Shown: positions 42,701-51,989 of the stretch, piece by piece
Layout: every line of letters begins with the position of its first letter
How positions within the stretch are numbered: position 1 is the first letter of the stretch
DNA from: an uncultured Bacteroidales bacterium
GTDB taxonomy: Bacteria; Bacteroidota; Bacteroidia; Bacteroidales; Muribaculaceae
DNA: 64,000 nucleotides
Direction: 5' to 3'
Assembly (NCBI GenBank): GCA_947644715.1
Contig: CANSAP010000008.1
Coordinates: 1-64,000, forward strand
Position numbers and translations under genes: made by a program
The notes under the pieces: generated by a model
What the model saw: only the letters and a program-made list of their open reading frames with translations
Told to the model about the DNA's origin: nothing
Database searches by the model: none

Positions 42701-44195
42701 CAGGAGCATCATTACCCATAGAGACCACCGGCTCCTGAGAATTCAGAGCCATCGGCTTGAGAATACGCTCAATCTCCTCACGATTATAGCCGAATGCCGA
42801 CAGTTGCCGCTCCATGTCAGCCACTTCATGTGTCACTTTACGTCCACTGCGCAACTTGCTGAGTTCTATGCGGTTATCATTCAACCACTCACCATAAGGA
42901 TGCTCCGAGGCAAGCGCCTGCTTGATTTCCCGGTCAATCAGGATGCGACCCGCCTCAGTGTCAACCATAAGTATCTTGCCCGGCTTCAACCGAGCCTTAT
43001 GCTCAATGTCAGCGGCATCAACGGCCAGCACACCCGTCTCCGACGCAATAATCATCTCACCACTCTTAGTCACAAGAGTGCGCGCAGGGCGCAACCCGTT
43101 GCGGTCAAGCATACCCCCGGCATACCGCCCGTCAGAAAAAATGATAGCAGCAGGGCCATCCCAGGGAGCCATGAAAATCGAATGATACTCATAGAAGGCC
43201 AGCAGCTTGCGAGAAATGGGATTCTGGTCATTACAGCTCTCAGGCACAAGCATCGCAAGCGCATGCGGCAGACTCATGCCCGAACGCACAAAGAACTCCA
43301 ATGCATTATCCATCGAAGCACTGTCACTCATGCCCGGCTGAATAACCGGACCTATGCCGCTCATCTCCCCAAGATTCTCAGGATCAATCACTGCCTCACG
43401 CGTAGACATCCAAAAACGATTCCCACGAATAGTGTTAATCTCACCATTATGCCCAATCAGGCGGAAAGGCTGCGCAAGCCGCCACTGCGGAAACGTATTA
43501 GTCGAAAACCGCGAATGAACAAGCGCTATCGCACTCGTGAAATATGGACTCTGAAGGTCCTTGAAATAGAGCCGGAGCTGAGCCGAAGAGAGCATACCCT
43601 TGTAAATGAGCGTGCGTGTAGACATACTCACAACGTAGCACCCCTCCTTATCCTCAATCTCACCACTCTCCAGCACCCCCTGCTCAATCCGCTTGCGAAT
43701 AACATAGAGAAGAACCTCAAGACGCTCCTGATTGTCACAGCCCACAATGAAGAGCTGCCGAATCACAGGCTCACTCGCCAAAGCATCATCACCAAGCACC
43801 GAAGAGTCAACCGGCACATCACGACTGTGCATCAGAAACAAACCCTGAGCCTTTATCTCTCGGTCTATGATAGCCTCGAACTCCCGGCGGTCACGCTCCC
43901 CCTGAGGCAGAAACACCATCCCAACCCCATAACGACCCTTCTCCGGCACCGGTATCCCATTCAGCAAAATAAACTCATGAGGAATCTGCACCATAATGCC
44001 GGCACCGTCACCTGTCTTATCGTCGGCACCCTCAGCTCCTCGATGAGCCATGTGCTCAAGCACCTTCAGCCCCTGATCAACTATATGATGATGCTTGCTG
44101 CCATCAATCTTAACCACGAGACCCACTCCACATCCGTCATGCTCATATGCGGGAGAATACAGTCCTCCCCCCTGTCTGCTGTCTTTATTACCCAT
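39732..44195 (-). CDS. gltB: Glutamate synthase large subunit
   Basis: 1487 aa; N-terminal HDGCGVGLVV amidotransferase, FMN-binding and GXGXG C-terminal domains. Confidence 0.95.
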   Translation of the reverse strand: MGNKDSRQGGGLYSPAYEHDGCGVGLVVKIDGSKHHHIVDQGLKVLEHMAHRGAEGADDKTGDGAGIMVQIPHEFILLNGIPVPEKGRYGVGMVFLPQGERDRREFEAIIDREIKAQGLFLMHSRDVPVDSSVLGDDALASEPVIRQLFIVGCDNQERLEVLLYVIRKRIEQGVLESGEIEDKEGCYVVSMSTRTLIYKGMLSSAQLRLYFKDLQSPYFTSAIALVHSRFSTNTFPQWRLAQPFRLIGHNGEINTIRGNRFWMSTREAVIDPENLGEMSGIGPVIQPGMSDSASMDNALEFFVRSGMSLPHALAMLVPESCNDQNPISRKLLAFYEYHSIFMAPWDGPAAIIFSDGRYAGGMLDRNGLRPARTLVTKSGEMIIASETGVLAVDAADIEHKARLKPGKILMVDTEAGRILIDREIKQALASEHPYGEWLNDNRIELSKLRSGRKVTHEVADMERQLSAFGYNREEIERILKPMALNSQEPVVSMGNDAPAAVLSAQPQRFFNYFRQQFAQVTNPPIDPIREELVMSLTSYVGAVRKNILNPSQELCNVVRMPSPIVSDGELDILRNLQYKGFRTITLPMLFEAEGGVTALEGAIDRLCRDAECAVDEGYNYMVLSDRGVTAALAPIPSLLALSAVHHHLVSRRKRSQIAIIVESGEVCEVMHVSLLMGYGASAVNPYMVFALLKDMVGRGELQLDYDGAEQHYIKAVNKGILKIMSKMGISTIRSYRGCALFEALGVSSRLLNHYMGGTTPSPIEGIDIEDIAADILKLHSKAWSADAPELEDAGQYMFRRGGELHAWNPPVVRALQAATREGDYEKFLDFVRLVEEKPEPIFLRDMIGVESDREPISVDEVESEQSIMRRFCTEAMSFGAISREAHEALAIAMNEIGGMSNTGEGGEDPARNQRRPDGTWARSSVKQVASGRFGVDAEYLVNAAEIQIKVAQGAKPGEGGQLPGFKVDEVIARTRRSIPGITLISPPPHHDIYSIEDLAQLIFDLKNVNPEAQISVKLVAESGVGTIAAGVAKAKADKILISGCDGGTGASPAGSMKHAGVPAEIGLAEIQQTLVRNNLRGKLRLQVDGQLKSPHDIMVAAMLGAEEYGFGTAALVVLGCCMVRKCHTNTCPKGVATQSPELRKKFVGRYEHLINYFRFMARSVRERLAAMGYRSLDEIVGRADLLRRRASAEGSKQAKLDFSRLFFRVEGENALHFETEQDHKLDSVKDAALLQLIGNAIELKQEISLGMPIVNTDRSVGAMLSGYVTKRFGSSGLPEDSVRLKFTGSAGQSFGAFLCKGLTFRLEGDANDYLGKGLSGGRIVVVPPREATFEACRNTIAGNTLLYGATSGELYVNGRVGERFAVRNSGAIAVVEGVGDHGCEYMTGGRVVVLGKIGRNFAAGMSGGVAYIWNGTGNLDYYVNMDLVELTLLREDYEIAELHDLIERHHRFTGSPLAARILADWESYLPQFLKVTSVEYKKIALPG

Positions 44196-44375
44196 TTTTC
44201 TAAACTGCGTAAACTAATTTTTAGACGACGATTAAACCCTATCGCCTGTAATACTGGCGACAAAATTAATGCAAATATTTCACTTATCCAACTTTTCTAC
44301 ACATTATTTATCAATACGCAGCCCTTATAAGCATCCATTCCGAACACATAATTTCACCAAATGAAGAAGTTTAAC

Positions 44376-44383
44376 TAACTTTG
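44376..44383 (+). promoter_or_regulatory. Bacteroidetes -7 box TAACTTTG upstream of DUF2130 gene
   Basis: TAnnTTTG 22 nt upstream of ATG 44406. Confidence 0.45.
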
Positions 44384-44405
44384 TACTAACAATATACTTC
44401 CTCCC

Positions 44406-45803
44406 ATGAAAGAACTTTTGAAAGAACTTCGATGCCCCAACTGCGGCAGCGTTTTCCACGTTGACAAAGACATGTTCGCCTCCCTTGCAAATCAGGTGCG
44501 CGACAAGGCCTTCGACGACGAGCTGAAACGCCGTGCCTGCGACTTGCAGGAAAAACTCAAAAGCGACTTCGAACTGCAGAGAGCAAAAGATGAACAGCAC
44601 TTCGCCCGCCAACTCTCCGAACGAGACCTGTCCCTCGACCGGCGCACGGCTGAAATCAACATGCTCAAGGAGAAAGTAGCCTCCGTGGCCGACAAAACGC
44701 GCCTCGACATGGCCGACACCATCGCTCGCCGCGACGAAGAAATCGCTCGACTGCGCCAGCAATTAGCCTCCGCAGAACAAAGCAAAAAGCTCGAAATCGA
44801 AGCCGAAAGACTCCGACAACAGCAGCAAATGCAGGCAAAAATCAACGACCTCACCAACACCCTCGAAACATCCCGACGCGAAGCTGCATCCCAACTCGCC
44901 TCCCTCAAAGAAAAACACTCGCTCATCGTCAGCGAAAAAGAAAAGGAGATAGAGTACTACAAAGACTTCAAGATGCGCATGTCAACCAAACTCATCGGCG
45001 AATCACTCGAAATCCACTGCAGCACCCTCTTCGAGCAAGCCCGCAGCATGGGACTCTTCCCCGACGCACAATTCAGCAAAGACAACGACGCCCGAACAGG
45101 CTCAAAAGGAGACTTCATCTTCCGTGACTTCATCGACGGCGAGGAATACATCTCCATAATGTTCGAAATGAAGAACGAAGCCGACACAACGGCTACCAAA
45201 CACAAAAACACCGACTTCCTCGAAAAACTCAACAAAGACCGCAACGAGAAACACTGCGAATTCGCCGTGCTCGTCTCAATGCTCGAACGCGACAACGAGC
45301 TCTACAACGCCGGAATCGTAAACCTCTCACATCGCTACCCGAAGATGTATGTCATTCGCCCGCAGATGTTTATGCCCCTCATTGCCCTGCTATGCCACGC
45401 CGCGCAGAAAAGCTCCTCACAGATACGCGAACTACGCTCAGAGCTCGAACTGGCTCGCGCCCAGTCACTTGACGTCTCAAAATTCGAAAAACGCCGAAAC
45501 GACTTCGCGGCAGCATTCTCCAAACTCGTCAAAGACCACAATAAAAAAACCGAAGACGCAACCTCCGGTATCGACAAAATCATAAACTCACTCGAAAAAC
45601 AGATTGCTGAACTGCGAAAAGTGAGAGACCTCTTCTCAACAGCCGACAAAAAACTCCTTCAAGCCGAAGACCTCATTGAAAACAAATTCACAATAAAGAA
45701 ACTGACCTACGGCAACCCAACAATGCGTGCCAAATTTGAAGAAGCCCGCAAGCAAAACCCCGACCCCGGCGCAGAACAAAACCCCGACGCCGGTGACGAA
45801 TAA
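44406..45803 (+). CDS. DUF2130 (COG4487-like) coiled-coil protein with possible nuclease-fold core
   Basis: N-terminal RCPNCGSVF zinc-knuckle half, long coiled coil, GSKGDFIFRDFIDGEEYISIMFEMKNE. Confidence 0.78.
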   Translation: MKELLKELRCPNCGSVFHVDKDMFASLANQVRDKAFDDELKRRACDLQEKLKSDFELQRAKDEQHFARQLSERDLSLDRRTAEINMLKEKVASVADKTRLDMADTIARRDEEIARLRQQLASAEQSKKLEIEAERLRQQQQMQAKINDLTNTLETSRREAASQLASLKEKHSLIVSEKEKEIEYYKDFKMRMSTKLIGESLEIHCSTLFEQARSMGLFPDAQFSKDNDARTGSKGDFIFRDFIDGEEYISIMFEMKNEADTTATKHKNTDFLEKLNKDRNEKHCEFAVLVSMLERDNELYNAGIVNLSHRYPKMYVIRPQMFMPLIALLCHAAQKSSSQIRELRSELELARAQSLDVSKFEKRRNDFAAAFSKLVKDHNKKTEDATSGIDKIINSLEKQIAELRKVRDLFSTADKKLLQAEDLIENKFTIKKLTYGNPTMRAKFEEARKQNPDPGAEQNPDAGDE

Positions 45804-45841
45804 ACATTCCTTCGGAGTCCATTGGCTTTAGTGTATATCTA

Positions 45842-45858
45842 AGAGTGTGTCTAAAAAT
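45842..45858. repeat. Solo end of TIR type 2 element
   Basis: AGAGTGTGTCTAAAAAT shortly after the stop of 44406-45803. Confidence 0.5.
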
Positions 45859-45890
45859 GACAGGCGCGTGGAAAACGGGCTGTCACTCGC

Positions 45891-46490
45891 TTACTTGCCG
45901 TATTTCGCTGCAACCTCCTGCGGAATCTCGCCCGCTGCGCGCGTACTGATGCCCAACGCAAAACCCTTCAGAAAGCGATTATAAGTATCCTCATCCTCCC
46001 CGCAGGCCTGACGAAAGTCTGCAATCTCCCTGTCAACCTGGCCAATCTTGAGCTTCTTGTCCATAACATCATTAACATACTCAAGCCCCAACTGATAACC
46101 AGCCTTGTCAGGGTCAACCAAAGCACTCTTCTTATAAAGCTTCAGCTTGCTGACCAACGGCAACTGCTTTGTGTAATCATCCATCGCAAGAGCATAAAGC
46201 TCATACTCCTTCTCGCCCCTATTCATGTAAATATAGGCATCCACATCCGAAAAATTATTGATGCTAACCCCCTTGACCTCACCTATCGCAGCCTTACACA
46301 GATACATCGCCAAAGAGTCCATCGGCATCCCGCTCTCAATCAGCATCCGCACCTTAACCGTGTCAGCACTCGCCGCAAAATCCTTCGACATGCGCGACGT
46401 CGTGGCATCCTCCGCACTATCACTCTTGCACGAACTCAAGGACACCATAACTACAGCCACAGCCACTAACAAAATCTTCTGTATTGACAT
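45891..46490 (-). CDS. Lipoprotein of unknown function
   Basis: Lipobox VSLSSCKSD; no family recognised. Confidence 0.65.
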   Translation of the reverse strand: MSIQKILLVAVAVVMVSLSSCKSDSAEDATTSRMSKDFAASADTVKVRMLIESGMPMDSLAMYLCKAAIGEVKGVSINNFSDVDAYIYMNRGEKEYELYALAMDDYTKQLPLVSKLKLYKKSALVDPDKAGYQLGLEYVNDVMDKKLKIGQVDREIADFRQACGEDEDTYNRFLKGFALGISTRAAGEIPQEVAAKYGK

Positions 46491-46625
46491 AACTCGTTTG
46501 CTTCAAGATGATTTAACACTGCAAAAGTAGTTAATTTATTTGAAAGCAGGAAGCAATCACGACATTTTTCGAGGACGGAAGCACACAATATTCCGCGCAG
46601 ACACCAAGCAGCAGAACGCTGACAA

Positions 46626-46853
46626 TCATTTCTCACGGAAAAAGAAACTGTAAAACAGGCTGTGCCGGCTCACACCCTCACTGTTCCCCGCCTCATAACG
46701 CAGCTCTCGCAAATCATCCTGAAGCCGCCGACCCTTCTCCTCCCCCCTGAAATAAGTCGAAAGGAAATGAATCACAAGCAACACAAGCACGACACCCCCG
46801 AGAATAAACGAGAGCGTAACCACAGCTGCTATGTTGCTTAAAATCTGTTCCAT
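46626..46853 (-). CDS. Small single-TM protein of unknown function
   Basis: 75 aa, one strong TM (VVTLSFILGGVVLVLLVIHFL). Confidence 0.45.
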   Translation of the reverse strand: MEQILSNIAAVVTLSFILGGVVLVLLVIHFLSTYFRGEEKGRRLQDDLRELRYEAGNSEGVSRHSLFYSFFFREK

Positions 46854-46956
46854 CGCATGTCCGGAGAGAGGCTATACTCTTAGAACACACAATGGAACAG
46901 ATTAGTTGCACGAAGGATGTTAAATATATGTTATAAATGCAAAAGAACGCTGAAGC

Positions 46957-48075
46957 TTACTCTCCGAGCGTAGCCGCAAACTCCATCAGGTAAGCCTTAA
47001 TGAAATCATCGATGTCGCCATCCATCACGCCACCCACGTCAGAAGTCTGATGTCCCGTGCGATGATCCTTAACACGCCGGTCATCAAACACATAGGAGCG
47101 AATCTGGCTGCCCCACTCGATTTTCATCTTGCCTGCCTCAACCTTCGCCTGCTCAGCCATGCGATGCTGCATCTCCTTCTCATACAGAATGGAACGCAAG
47201 TGACGCAAAGCATTCTCCTTATTCTTCGGTTGGTCACGGGTCTCGGTATTCTCAATCAGAATCTCCTCTTCCTCGCCCGTATAGGGATCCTTATATTGGT
47301 AACGAAGTCGAACGCCACTCTCAACCTTGTTCACATTCTGACCACCGGCGCCACCCGAACGGAACGTATCCCAAGAGATGGCCGCCTGAGAAATCTGAAT
47401 ATCGATAGTGTCATCCACCAGCGGGGTCACGAATACCGACGCAAACGAGGTCATACGCTTACCCTGAGCGTTATACGGACTGACACGCACGAGGCGGTGC
47501 ACACCATTCTCACTCTTCAGATAACCATACGCATACGCTCCCTCGATATTAATCGTAGCGCTCTTAATGCCCGCATCGTCACCCTCAAGCAGCTGGGCGA
47601 TTGAAGTCTTGTAGCCATGCTTCTCCGCCCAGCGCAAATACATGCGCATCAACATCTGAGCCCAATCCTGGCTCTCCGTGCCTCCGGCGCCCGAATTGAT
47701 TTTAAGCACAACGTCCATCTTGTCCTCCTCGCGACGCAACATATTGCGAAGCTCCAGACGCTCGATGTCAGCCATAACCTTGGCATAGAGGCTGTCAACC
47801 TCCTCCTCAGTCACCAGCTCATCCTTCACAAAGTCAAAAGCCAGGCGCAATTCCTCAACCTGCTTCGACAGATTCTCATAACCTTCAATCCAAAACCGGA
47901 GGTACTTGATTTTGCGCATCTGCACCTCCGCTGCCTTCTGGTCATTCCAGAAATCAGGCACATGAGTGCGCAACTCCTCCTCCTCAACCTGAATTTTCTT
48001 GGAATCAATGTCGAGATACCGGTTAAGGTCTTCAAGACGCTGCCCGGCCTCCTTGAGTTGTTCGAGAGTTATCAT
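46957..48075 (-). CDS. prfB: Peptide chain release factor 2, continuous reading frame
   Basis: GGQNVNKVESGVRL catalytic loop; RYLDIDSKK in frame with no internal TGA. Confidence 0.93.
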   Translation of the reverse strand: MITLEQLKEAGQRLEDLNRYLDIDSKKIQVEEEELRTHVPDFWNDQKAAEVQMRKIKYLRFWIEGYENLSKQVEELRLAFDFVKDELVTEEEVDSLYAKVMADIERLELRNMLRREEDKMDVVLKINSGAGGTESQDWAQMLMRMYLRWAEKHGYKTSIAQLLEGDDAGIKSATINIEGAYAYGYLKSENGVHRLVRVSPYNAQGKRMTSFASVFVTPLVDDTIDIQISQAAISWDTFRSGGAGGQNVNKVESGVRLRYQYKDPYTGEEEEILIENTETRDQPKNKENALRHLRSILYEKEMQHRMAEQAKVEAGKMKIEWGSQIRSYVFDDRRVKDHRTGHQTSDVGGVMDGDIDDFIKAYLMEFAATLGE

Positions 48076-48084
48076 ATAGTCTAT

Positions 48085-49935
48085 TTATCTGTGTCGAGTG
48101 TTAAATACCGGCGGAGTCGTCAGGAACTCCTCAGGATACATTGCATTAATCTCCTTCGCATAACGCTCCGCAATCACATTGCGGCGAAGCTTCAGAGTGT
48201 TCGTAATCTCCCCCGACTCCATCGTAAACGGATTCGGAAGCAGCGTGACACGCTTGACCGTCTCAAAGGGTGCCATCCCCTTCTGATCCTGCTTGATGCG
48301 GCTGAGATAGAACTCTATCACCCTCTCATTCCGGCACAGGCTCTCACTCCGGAAATCAATTATCCCCTGCTTCTCCGCCCATGAGCGAAGAGTGCTGAAA
48401 TTAGGCACTACCAAAGCAGAGACATACTTGCGGGCATCACCGATGACAGCCACCTGGTCAATATACGGATCGGCAACCAACAGAGCCTCAGTGGCCTGCG
48501 GAGAGATATACTTGCCGTTAGAGGTCTTGAACATATCCTTCTTCCTGTGCGTCAGCACCAAAGCCCCCTGCTGATTCATGAACCCCGCATCACCGGTATG
48601 CAGGTAGCCGTCAGCAGTGAAAGCCTCCGCATTAGCCGCGGGATTCTCATAATACCCGGGAGTCACCGTCGGACCCTTCACCAATATCTCACCATCATCC
48701 GAAATCTTGACCTCAACCATAGGCATAGGGGTGCCAACCGTCCCTATCTCATAATCCGTGTGAGGATAACAGGACACAGTAGCAGTCGTCTCCGTCATGC
48801 CATAACCGAAAATCAAGTCTATGCCCATCTTCCGCATAGTACCGCAGATTTTATCAGAAAGCGCAGCGCCGGCTGTCGGAAAGAAATTCGGCGAAGGGAT
48901 ACCGATGGTCTCACGCACCTGCGAGAACAGCTTCCTGTCCCAAAAGGCATATTCCTTCCGGAGAAGCCACGGAGCACGCAGCCCCAATCGCTTGTAATGC
49001 AGATTCATGCGCGCACCCACCCTCATCGCTCTGTGCACCATCAGCCGAGCCAAGGGATTCATCCGGCTGATGCGATGAATGATGCCCGTGTAAATCTTCT
49101 CCCAGAACCGAGGGACGCAACACATCAGATTCGGATGCACCTCATGGAGAGAACGCTCAATATCCCGCGGGTCATAATTGAAAGCTATCCGCAAACCCTT
49201 CGCCATGCAAAAGAAAGTCCAAGCCTTCTCAAAGACATGGCTCATAGGCAAGAAACAGAGCGAGAGCTCATGCTCCTCAATCTCAGGCAGACGCTTCAAG
49301 TGCTCACGCACGGCAGCCTCAAAGTTGCCATGAGTAAGCATCACCCCCTTGGGCTCACCAGTGGTGCCGGAAGTATAGATGAGCGAAGCTAAATCCTGCG
49401 GTGTGCCCTGCGAAGCCCGAGCCTTAACATCCGCCAGAAGAGCCGAATTCCCCTTGGCCAGAAACTCCGACCAGCCAAGCGTAGTAGCATCTTCGGCGTC
49501 AGCCACACCTGCGCGCTCACAAAGAAGCACAATCTGATCCACTGCCTGAGGATGCGCCTCAGCAAAACAGCGAGCCATCTCATACTGCTCCCTCGCTCCC
49601 GCAAAGATAATGCGCGCTCCGCTGTGCAACATTATATAGTCAAACTGCTCCTGCGAACAGTAAGCATATATCGGCACACCGCAGATTCTATGGAAGAAAC
49701 AGGCAAACTCCACCTGCAACGCCTCCGGACGATTGGGAGTGCACAGAGCAGCCTTGGATGCCTCAGCCGCTCCAAGCGCCATCAACGCACACGCAGCCCG
49801 CTCCGTGGCATGAATAAAATCAGCCCACGTAAAGGTGCGCCACACCGTCTCGCCCGGAGCCTTGAACGAGCAGAACTCACGGTCATGATAAGTATCCGCT
49901 TGCTCATATAACCGGTCTATCAGATAGTTTGCCAT
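48085..49935 (-). CDS. AMP-dependent long-chain fatty-acid-CoA ligase
   Basis: YTSGTTGEPKGVMLTH, GYGMTETTATVSCYP, YLHTGDAGFMN. Confidence 0.9.
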   Translation of the reverse strand: MANYLIDRLYEQADTYHDREFCSFKAPGETVWRTFTWADFIHATERAACALMALGAAEASKAALCTPNRPEALQVEFACFFHRICGVPIYAYCSQEQFDYIMLHSGARIIFAGAREQYEMARCFAEAHPQAVDQIVLLCERAGVADAEDATTLGWSEFLAKGNSALLADVKARASQGTPQDLASLIYTSGTTGEPKGVMLTHGNFEAAVREHLKRLPEIEEHELSLCFLPMSHVFEKAWTFFCMAKGLRIAFNYDPRDIERSLHEVHPNLMCCVPRFWEKIYTGIIHRISRMNPLARLMVHRAMRVGARMNLHYKRLGLRAPWLLRKEYAFWDRKLFSQVRETIGIPSPNFFPTAGAALSDKICGTMRKMGIDLIFGYGMTETTATVSCYPHTDYEIGTVGTPMPMVEVKISDDGEILVKGPTVTPGYYENPAANAEAFTADGYLHTGDAGFMNQQGALVLTHRKKDMFKTSNGKYISPQATEALLVADPYIDQVAVIGDARKYVSALVVPNFSTLRSWAEKQGIIDFRSESLCRNERVIEFYLSRIKQDQKGMAPFETVKRVTLLPNPFTMESGEITNTLKLRRNVIAERYAKEINAMYPEEFLTTPPVFNTRHR

Positions 49936-49980
49936 ATAATTCTAATCAGTTTTTACGTAAAATTCCGAGTCCCGGTGTCG

Positions 49981-50940
49981 CTAAATGTCAAGCCCGCACT
50001 CAGCAAACAGCCGCTTGTCGTCAGCCACCTGATTGCCTATTGAGGTCAACATGTCGCCCATCAGCGCTCCATTCATGCCGCCACGCAGGATGCGGGCAGT
50101 CGACTCCCTGCTCAGGCGCATACGCCCACCCGCAAACCGCAACGTCTTTCGAGGCAACAGAAAGCGGAACACAGCCACCGTGCGGATAACCTCCTCCTCA
50201 CTAATCAGAGGCTGATGCTCCAGCGGAGTCCCTTTTATAGGATTCAGAATATTGAGGGGCACCGAGTCCACATCAAGCTCCCGCAATTCCAACGCGAGGT
50301 CAATGCGATCCTCCATGCTCTCCCCCATGCCTATTATCCCCCCGGAGCAGACCTGCAATCCGGCCGCTCGAGCAGCCCGTATCGTAGCCTTCTTCTCCTC
50401 CGGAGTATGAGTGGTGCACAAATTGGGGAAGAACCGTGCAGAAGTCTCAAGATTACAATGATAGCGCTTTACACCCGCCTCCCGCAACCGATGCATCTGC
50501 TCCTCATCCAGAAGCCCCATCGAAGCACAAAGATACAAGGAAGTCTCCCTCCTCAGTCTCTTATATATATCAAGGAAAGGGGGCATGTCACGCTCAGTTA
50601 CACGCTTGCCGCTCGTGACGAGCGAGAAACGCCGTATTCCGGCCTTTTCATTCTCAGCGGCAGCACGCATAACCTCATCCTGATCAATCGTGTTATATGT
50701 GCGGCATCCGGTGTGATGGCGCGTAGCCTGCGCACACCATTTGCAATCCTCTCCACACAATCCGGAGCGGGCATTCACAATCGAACAGGAATCAACCTTA
50801 CGTCCCACCAGCGCCTCTCGAATGGCATCGGCTGCATCACACAGTTCATCGATGTCCTCATATCGGGCCAACTCAATCGCCTCCTCGCGGGTGACGTCAT
50901 AGCCGGCCAACACCTTTTCGGTAAGTTCAGAAAGATTCAT
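49981..50940 (-). CDS. bioB: Biotin synthase
   Basis: Radical SAM SGLCGEDCKWCAQATRH; NLETSARFF; GGRMRLSRE. Confidence 0.92.
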   Translation of the reverse strand: MNLSELTEKVLAGYDVTREEAIELARYEDIDELCDAADAIREALVGRKVDSCSIVNARSGLCGEDCKWCAQATRHHTGCRTYNTIDQDEVMRAAAENEKAGIRRFSLVTSGKRVTERDMPPFLDIYKRLRRETSLYLCASMGLLDEEQMHRLREAGVKRYHCNLETSARFFPNLCTTHTPEEKKATIRAARAAGLQVCSGGIIGMGESMEDRIDLALELRELDVDSVPLNILNPIKGTPLEHQPLISEEEVIRTVAVFRFLLPRKTLRFAGGRMRLSRESTARILRGGMNGALMGDMLTSIGNQVADDKRLFAECGLDI

Positions 50941-51002
50941 TGCTATTGTTCAATATTATTAACAATCGGCAAAGTTAGCAAAAAATCCCTAACAAGCCAA
51001 AT

Positions 51003-51779
51003 TCAATTCAGCTCGGCATCCCCCTGCTCACACACGGCCTCATCCTGCATCACCTCCCCGTCCGGCTGAGCAGTAGCCGCAGTCATGGCCAAAGCCAAAG
51101 CATGTTGCGAATCAAAGAAGCTCTGGAGCAACTGCCGCAACAAATCCTTGCGATAAGGAATTTCTGACGTGTACAGAATATCAGCGAACGCATGAACCGC
51201 CACATATTCATCCTCCGCACCATGCGCTGCATACAGCTTCACCAACGAAAAGGCTCCATTGATTCTGTTAATCATGCGGGCAAGCAGATTCTGCTGCTCC
51301 ACAGGAGACGAGTATATGCAAGGATAATAGATGCGCACCATCTGCTCCTGCGTATCCATCATCCTGAAGTATCCTCCCTGAAAATGAAAGAAGATGCCTT
51401 GTTCATCCCTCACCGGATCCATCCCCATTTCATGAAGGTCAGCCTCAGCAATCTCGTCGGCCAATAACTCACCATCCTTATCCGTATTGCCGGCATCCGC
51501 ACATACAGGTCGCTTGGCTGCAATTTCCCTGGTTGCGCTCACAAGACGAAGCACCCTCTTGCCAAGAAAGCTCATCCGCATACGTTGCCACGTGGCAATC
51601 AATGCAAACACGAGAGCCGTCACAGCCGCCCCGACTATAATTCCATGAGCCGGATTAGCTCCGACATCCGCCGCCGAAAAAACCAACATGACTGAAACCA
51701 AGGCAAGCGCCCCGGCCAATAAAAGCAACATCAAGCGACTGTCACGACGCGAAATATGTGAAGTAAAAGTGAATTTCAT
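51003..51779 (-). CDS. Membrane protein of unknown function
   Basis: Two N-terminal TM segments, soluble C-terminal region. Confidence 0.55.
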   Translation of the reverse strand: MKFTFTSHISRRDSRLMLLLLAGALALVSVMLVFSAADVGANPAHGIIVGAAVTALVFALIATWQRMRMSFLGKRVLRLVSATREIAAKRPVCADAGNTDKDGELLADEIAEADLHEMGMDPVRDEQGIFFHFQGGYFRMMDTQEQMVRIYYPCIYSSPVEQQNLLARMINRINGAFSLVKLYAAHGAEDEYVAVHAFADILYTSEIPYRKDLLRQLLQSFFDSQHALALAMTAATAQPDGEVMQDEAVCEQGDAELN

Positions 51780-51989
51780 AGCTGTCTAATTTCATGTGAG
51801 TATAATAATTCAACATCCGGAGCTGCCAATGAGTTTAACAATCAGCAGATGGCACACAGAAAAAGTAGCAACACATTTTCACAATTCGCAAAATTTGTTT
51901 AACTTCGCACTTCAGAAACGCAAGTTCCGATGCTTGCGGTTGAAAGCCTCTAACTACAAATCTAATTTCTCTAAATCACATATTATCTA

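Noticed and set aside
42804-44330. 508-aa + strand ORF antisense to gltB
   Set aside because: Lies fully within the well-supported gltB gene on the opposite strand; composition (His/Arg/Leu-rich) is typical of antisense reading of GC-rich coding DNA.
47617-49392. + strand ORFs of 255 and 281 aa antisense to prfB and the acyl-CoA ligase
   Set aside because: Sense genes are strongly supported; no independent start or promoter signals for the antisense frames.
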